Part shown: positions 61,349-64,000 of the stretch, piece by piece
Layout of the letters: the number at the start of each line of letters is the position of its first letter
Position numbering within the stretch: position 1 is the first letter of the stretch
DNA from: an uncultured Tenacibaculum sp.
GTDB taxonomy: Bacteria > Bacteroidota > Bacteroidia > Flavobacteriales > Flavobacteriaceae
Assembly (NCBI GenBank): GCA_947501615.1
Contig: CANMWK010000016.1
Coordinates: 1-64,000 of the forward strand
DNA length: 64,000 nt
Direction of reading: 5' to 3'
Position numbers and translations under genes: made by a program
Notes under the pieces: generated by a model
The model's database searches: none
The model's input: the letters and a program-made list of their open reading frames with translations, nothing else
Told to the model about the DNA's origin: nothing

Positions 61349-61699
61349 TTATCGGAGACTTGTCTGAAAACTTGAAATCATTTTTTGTAATTGTTTTATT
61401 TTATATTCTAATTCTTCAAATTGATCTTCAGATAAATAATTTTCGTTGAATGCTATAATCAATTGAGTTTCCCATTCAAAAGCCGAACCTAAACTATCTT
61501 CTAGATATTTGCTAAAATGTTTATTAGTGCTTTTACTTGAACCTTCAGCTATATTAGAAGGGATAGAGATAGCACATCTATTCATCTGACTTACTAATCC
61601 GAATTTTTCTAAATCAGGAAATGTTTTTGTCAGTTTATAAGAATCAGAAACCAAACTTATACCCTCGTTCCAAATTTTTAGCTTTTTGAAATTGTGCAT
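61349..61699 (-). CDS. Four-helix-bundle protein, S23/IVP family (copy 1)
   Basis: 116 aa, with the strongly conserved S23 pattern: FKKLKIWNEGISLV near the N-terminus, FGLVSQMNRCAISIPSNIAEGSSK and a second helical pair SAFEWETQLIIAFNENYLSEDQF. The family was named after proteins encoded in 23S rRNA intervening sequences and shares its fold with the Avd accessory protein of diversity-generating retroelements. No reverse transcriptase or rRNA lies here. Function unknown. It sits between thiolase and acyl-CoA dehydrogenase on the same strand. Confidence 0.9.
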   Translation of the reverse strand: MHNFKKLKIWNEGISLVSDSYKLTKTFPDLEKFGLVSQMNRCAISIPSNIAEGSSKSTNKHFSKYLEDSLGSAFEWETQLIIAFNENYLSEDQFEELEYKIKQLQKMISSFQTSLR

Positions 61700-61705
61700 T
61701 GTTTA

Positions 61706-61723
61706 TCTTGTCTCTTGTTTCTT
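61706..61723 (-). repeat. Word repeat flanking four-helix gene 1, right side
   Basis: TCTTGTCTCTTGTTTCTT contains two TCTTGT words, inverted relative to the ACAAGA...CAAGAG cluster at 61329-61342, so the gene lies between oppositely oriented copies. Confidence 0.5.
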
Positions 61724-61738
61724 ATAAGTCTATATATC

Positions 61739-62929
61739 TTAATTTAAGAATTCAAAAATACCAGCAGCACCCTGTCCAGTACCTACACACATAGTTACCA
61801 TTCCGTATTTGTTTTTCATGTCACGCTTACGCATTTCGTCGAATAATTGAACAGATAACTTCGCTCCTGTACATCCTAATGGATGACCTAAAGCAATAGC
61901 TCCACCATTTACGTTGATTATATCTGGATTTAAGCCTAATTCTCTAATTACAGCTAATGATTGAGAAGCAAAAGCTTCGTTTAACTCAATTAAGTCTATA
62001 TCGTTTTGTTGTAATCCAGCTTGCTTTAATGCCTTTGGAATAGCAGCAACAGGTCCGATTCCCATAATTCTAGGAGGAACACCAGCAGCAGCATAACTTA
62101 CCATACGAGCAATTGGTTCAAGGTTTAATTCTTTCACCATATCTTCACTCATTACCATTACGAAAGCAGCTCCATCACTTGTTTGAGAAGAGTTACCAGC
62201 AGTAACAGATCCGTTAGCAGCAAATACTGGACGTAATCTTTGTAAACCTTCGATAGTTGAACCTTTACGAGGACCTTCATCTTTAGTTACAGTAAACTTA
62301 CGTGTTGCTTTTTTTCCTTTACCATCGATGTATGTTTCTTCTACTTCGATAGGAACGATCTGATCTTGAAAACGATCTTCAGATTGTGCTTTTAATGCTT
62401 TTAAGTGAGAATTTAAAGCAAACTCATCTTGATCTTCACGAGAAATTTTATACTCTTGAGCTACAGCCTCAGCAGTATTTCCCATTCCCCAGTAATAATC
62501 TTCGTGACCAGCGTTCACGATATTATAATTTAATTCAGGTTTAAAACCAGTCATCGGTACAGAAGTCATACTTTCAGCACCACCAGCAATAATACACTCA
62601 GCCATTCCTGATTGGATTTTTGCTACAGCCATACCAATAGTTTCTAATCCTGAAGAACAAAAACGGTTTACAGTAACACCAGGTACATCAACAGAATTTA
62701 ATCCTATTAAAGAAATAATACGTGCCATATTTAATCCTTGAGATCCTTCTGGCATAGCATTTCCTACAATTACATCATCAATACGCTTAACGTCAAACTC
62801 AGGAAGGTTTTTCATTAGGTGTTGAATTGTCTCAGCAGCTAATTCATCTGCTCTCTTAAATCTAAAACCACCTCTTTTTGACTTTCCTACGGCAGTTCTA
62901 TATCCTTTTACTATATATGCTGTTTTCAT
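61739..62929 (-). CDS. Acetyl-CoA C-acyltransferase (thiolase)
   Basis: Last step of beta-oxidation: splits 3-ketoacyl-CoA with CoA. 396 aa. Nucleophile Cys91 in NRFCSSGLETIG, active-site His in GGAIALGHPLGCTGA and second Cys in MVTMCVGTGQGAAG, together with NEAFASQSLAV. The AAAGVPPRIMGIGP segment is typical of FadA/FadI-like thiolases. ATG 62929. It is flanked on both sides by four-helix-bundle genes within the operon. Confidence 0.95.
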   Translation of the reverse strand: MKTAYIVKGYRTAVGKSKRGGFRFKRADELAAETIQHLMKNLPEFDVKRIDDVIVGNAMPEGSQGLNMARIISLIGLNSVDVPGVTVNRFCSSGLETIGMAVAKIQSGMAECIIAGGAESMTSVPMTGFKPELNYNIVNAGHEDYYWGMGNTAEAVAQEYKISREDQDEFALNSHLKALKAQSEDRFQDQIVPIEVEETYIDGKGKKATRKFTVTKDEGPRKGSTIEGLQRLRPVFAANGSVTAGNSSQTSDGAAFVMVMSEDMVKELNLEPIARMVSYAAAGVPPRIMGIGPVAAIPKALKQAGLQQNDIDLIELNEAFASQSLAVIRELGLNPDIINVNGGAIALGHPLGCTGAKLSVQLFDEMRKRDMKNKYGMVTMCVGTGQGAAGIFEFLN

Positions 62930-62935
62930 ATTCTT

Positions 62936-62967
62936 TTAGTATTGAGTATTGAGTTTTTAGTATTGAG
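62936..62967 (+). repeat. Word repeat flanking four-helix gene 2, left side
   Basis: TTAGTATTGAG occurs at 62936-62946 and 62957-62967 with a further GTATTGAG between (62946-62953). Inverted copies CTCAATACTAA and CTTAATACTAA lie at 63326-63350 on the other side of the gene. Confidence 0.7.
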
Positions 62968-62968
62968 C

Positions 62969-63316
62969 TTATAGTTTCTGCTGAAAAGCATAATTCATTT
63001 TTTGTATTTCAATACACAACTCAATAATAGGTTGTACTTTGTCTTTATTAATTAAGTTTAATTCAATTATTAATATCAATTGCGTTTGTAATTCATAACT
63101 AGAACCATTAGCAATACTTAAAAAATGTTTAAACTCATTTTGTGAATTTCTACCAGCGCCTTCTGCTATGTTAGAAGGTATAGAAATAGCACATCTTTTT
63201 ATCTGAGATGTTAGTCCGAATTTTTCATCAATTGGTAATTCTGAAACAAGTAGATATATAGCTTTTGTTAATTCTATTGACTTTTGCCATATTTTTAAAT
63301 TTTCTACTTTATGCAT
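62969..63316 (-). CDS. Four-helix-bundle protein, S23/IVP family (copy 2)
   Basis: 115 aa, related to copy 1: VENLKIWQKSIELTKAIYLLV, FGLTSQIKRCAISIPSNIAEGAGRNSQNEF and SSYELQTQLILIIELNLINKD. The two copies share the RCAISIPSNIAEG core but differ widely elsewhere, so this is not a recent tandem duplication. It lies between the fadN-like gene and the thiolase gene. It is bounded by inverted clusters of a TTAGTATTGAG word that differs from the word flanking copy 1. No function known. Confidence 0.9.
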   Translation of the reverse strand: MHKVENLKIWQKSIELTKAIYLLVSELPIDEKFGLTSQIKRCAISIPSNIAEGAGRNSQNEFKHFLSIANGSSYELQTQLILIIELNLINKDKVQPIIELCIEIQKMNYAFQQKL

Positions 63317-63325
63317 TTCTAACTA

Positions 63326-63350
63326 CTTAATACTAATATCTCAATACTAA
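63326..63350 (-). repeat. Word repeat flanking four-helix gene 2, right side
   Basis: CTTAATACTAA (63326-63336) and CTCAATACTAA (63340-63350) are inverted copies of the TTAGTATTGAG word found left of the gene; the second is an exact 11-base match. Confidence 0.7.
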
Positions 63351-63358
63351 TCGTAACT

Positions 63359-64000
63359 TTAGTTACGAAGAGGTTTACCAGTTTTTAACATGTGCTGAAT
63401 ACGCTCTAATGTTTTACGTTCTGTAGTTAGACTTAAGAACGCTTCACGCTCGATGTCTAATAAATACTGTTCAGAAACTTTTGTTGGTTCTGATAAATCT
63501 CCACCAGCCATTACATAAGCTAGTTTGTTTGCAATCTTTTGATCGTGTTCTGAAATGAATCTACTTGCTTGCATAGAATCAGTAGCTACCATAAATGCAC
63601 CTAATGCTTGTTTACCAAGAACTAATACGTCTTTACGATCAACAGGTTGAGTATATCCTGCATCAGCTAATAATAATGCATGCTTCTTTGCTTCAGCGAT
63701 TTGACGATCTCTGTTTACAACCACAACATCTTTTCCTTGTTGTAATAAACCTAAATCAAATGCTTCGTAAGCAGAAGTAGATACTTTAGCCATACCGATA
63801 GTTAAGAAATACTCTTGAAGAACATTTAACTGAACATCTCCTTTACGGAAAGTATCAGAAGCTCTTAAAGCCATTTCCTTAGAACCACCTCCACCAGGGA
63901 TAACTCCAACACCAAATTCTACTAATCCCATATATGTTTCAGCAGCAGCTACAACTTTGTCAGCATGTAACGATAATTCACATCCTCCACCTAAAGCCAT
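63359..64000 (-). CDS. 3-hydroxyacyl-CoA dehydrogenase/enoyl-CoA hydratase, C-terminal part (partial)
   Basis: The C-terminal 213 residues are in the window; the 5' part lies beyond 64000. The visible portion is the crotonase-fold domain: ALGGGCELSLHADKVVAAAETYMGLVEFGVGVIPGGGGSKEMALR, with the GGGCE and GVIPGGGGSK oxyanion and catalytic regions. A helical tail ends in ERIQHMLKTGKPLRN. The hydratase placed last matches the FadN type (dehydrogenase first, hydratase last) used in Bacteroidota rather than E. coli FadB. First visible gene of the beta-oxidation operon; the true start is outside the window. Confidence 0.9.
   Translation of the reverse strand: MALGGGCELSLHADKVVAAAETYMGLVEFGVGVIPGGGGSKEMALRASDTFRKGDVQLNVLQEYFLTIGMAKVSTSAYEAFDLGLLQQGKDVVVVNRDRQIAEAKKHALLLADAGYTQPVDRKDVLVLGKQALGAFMVATDSMQASRFISEHDQKIANKLAYVMAGGDLSEPTKVSEQYLLDIEREAFLSLTTERKTLERIQHMLKTGKPLRN

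Noticed and set aside
61349-63316. Diversity-generating retroelement suggested by Avd-like four-helix proteins
   Set aside because: No reverse transcriptase, template/variable repeat pair or C-type lectin target is present in the window.

Overview
The window is an AT-rich, densely packed chromosomal segment of a Bacteroidota bacterium, almost certainly family Flavobacteriaceae (marine, Tenacibaculum/Polaribacter-like; the genus is a guess). Support: type IX secretion and gliding genes (porV, porU, gldJ), a cargo protein with a type IX C-terminal sorting tail, fused CcsBA cytochrome c maturation, heterodimeric methylmalonyl-CoA mutase, DUF2851 and LysM-PBP1 lipoproteins, almost no Shine-Dalgarno sequences, and many promoters of the Bacteroidota form TTG-N17-20-TAnnTTTG.

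Layout. 1-0.8 kb: a decayed insertion-sequence transposase. 0.8-6.2 kb: LysM lipoprotein, guaA, a KAS III enzyme and cdd, all on the minus strand. 6.2-14 kb: porV-porU facing gldJ-murF. 14-25 kb: GlcNAc-type kinase, CpsB-type phosphatase, a four-gene overlapping symporter/cupin unit, a nitroreductase, a redoxin, DUF2851, an SH3 lipoprotein and a large zinc metalloprotease. 25-32 kb: fused E1 oxoacid dehydrogenase, an M1-like outer-membrane protein without its zinc motif, and a LOG protein. 32-37 kb: a small polysaccharide initiation/export set (WecA-like, Wza-like, Wzc-like). 37-47.5 kb: ccsBA, then a seven-gene operon udk-ftsB-mutA-exported protein-scpA-vanW-psd, preceded by tRNA-Thr and its terminator. 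47.7-54 kb: universal stress protein, lipoprotein esterase, and an ECF sigma/HEAT-repeat anti-sigma/DUF4097 pair operon closed by a palindromic repeat. 54-59.3 kb: two membrane-anchored AraC regulators, each upstream of a hydrolase or protease, on either side of a secreted nuclease. 59.4-64 kb: a beta-oxidation operon (fadN-like, thiolase, acyl-CoA dehydrogenase) in which each gap holds a separate four-helix-bundle (S23/IVP) gene.

How the genes work together. PorU and PorV are the sortase machinery that would process the secreted nuclease at 55.6 kb, and GldJ belongs to the linked gliding machinery. The WecA/Wza/Wzc set and the distant CpsB-type phosphatase form a tyrosine-phosphorylation-controlled export pathway, though polymerase, flippase and further glycosyltransferases are not in the window. 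Beta-oxidation and methylmalonyl-CoA mutase link fatty-acid and propionyl-CoA breakdown to the TCA cycle.

I found no complete new defence or mobile system. The most unusual items are the two S23-like cassettes in the beta-oxidation operon with their own flanking word repeats, the compensatory MITE-like repeat at 52.8 kb, the exported protein fused by overlaps into the mutase operon, the M1-like barrel protein lacking its catalytic motif, and the paired 7TM-AraC/hydrolase modules.
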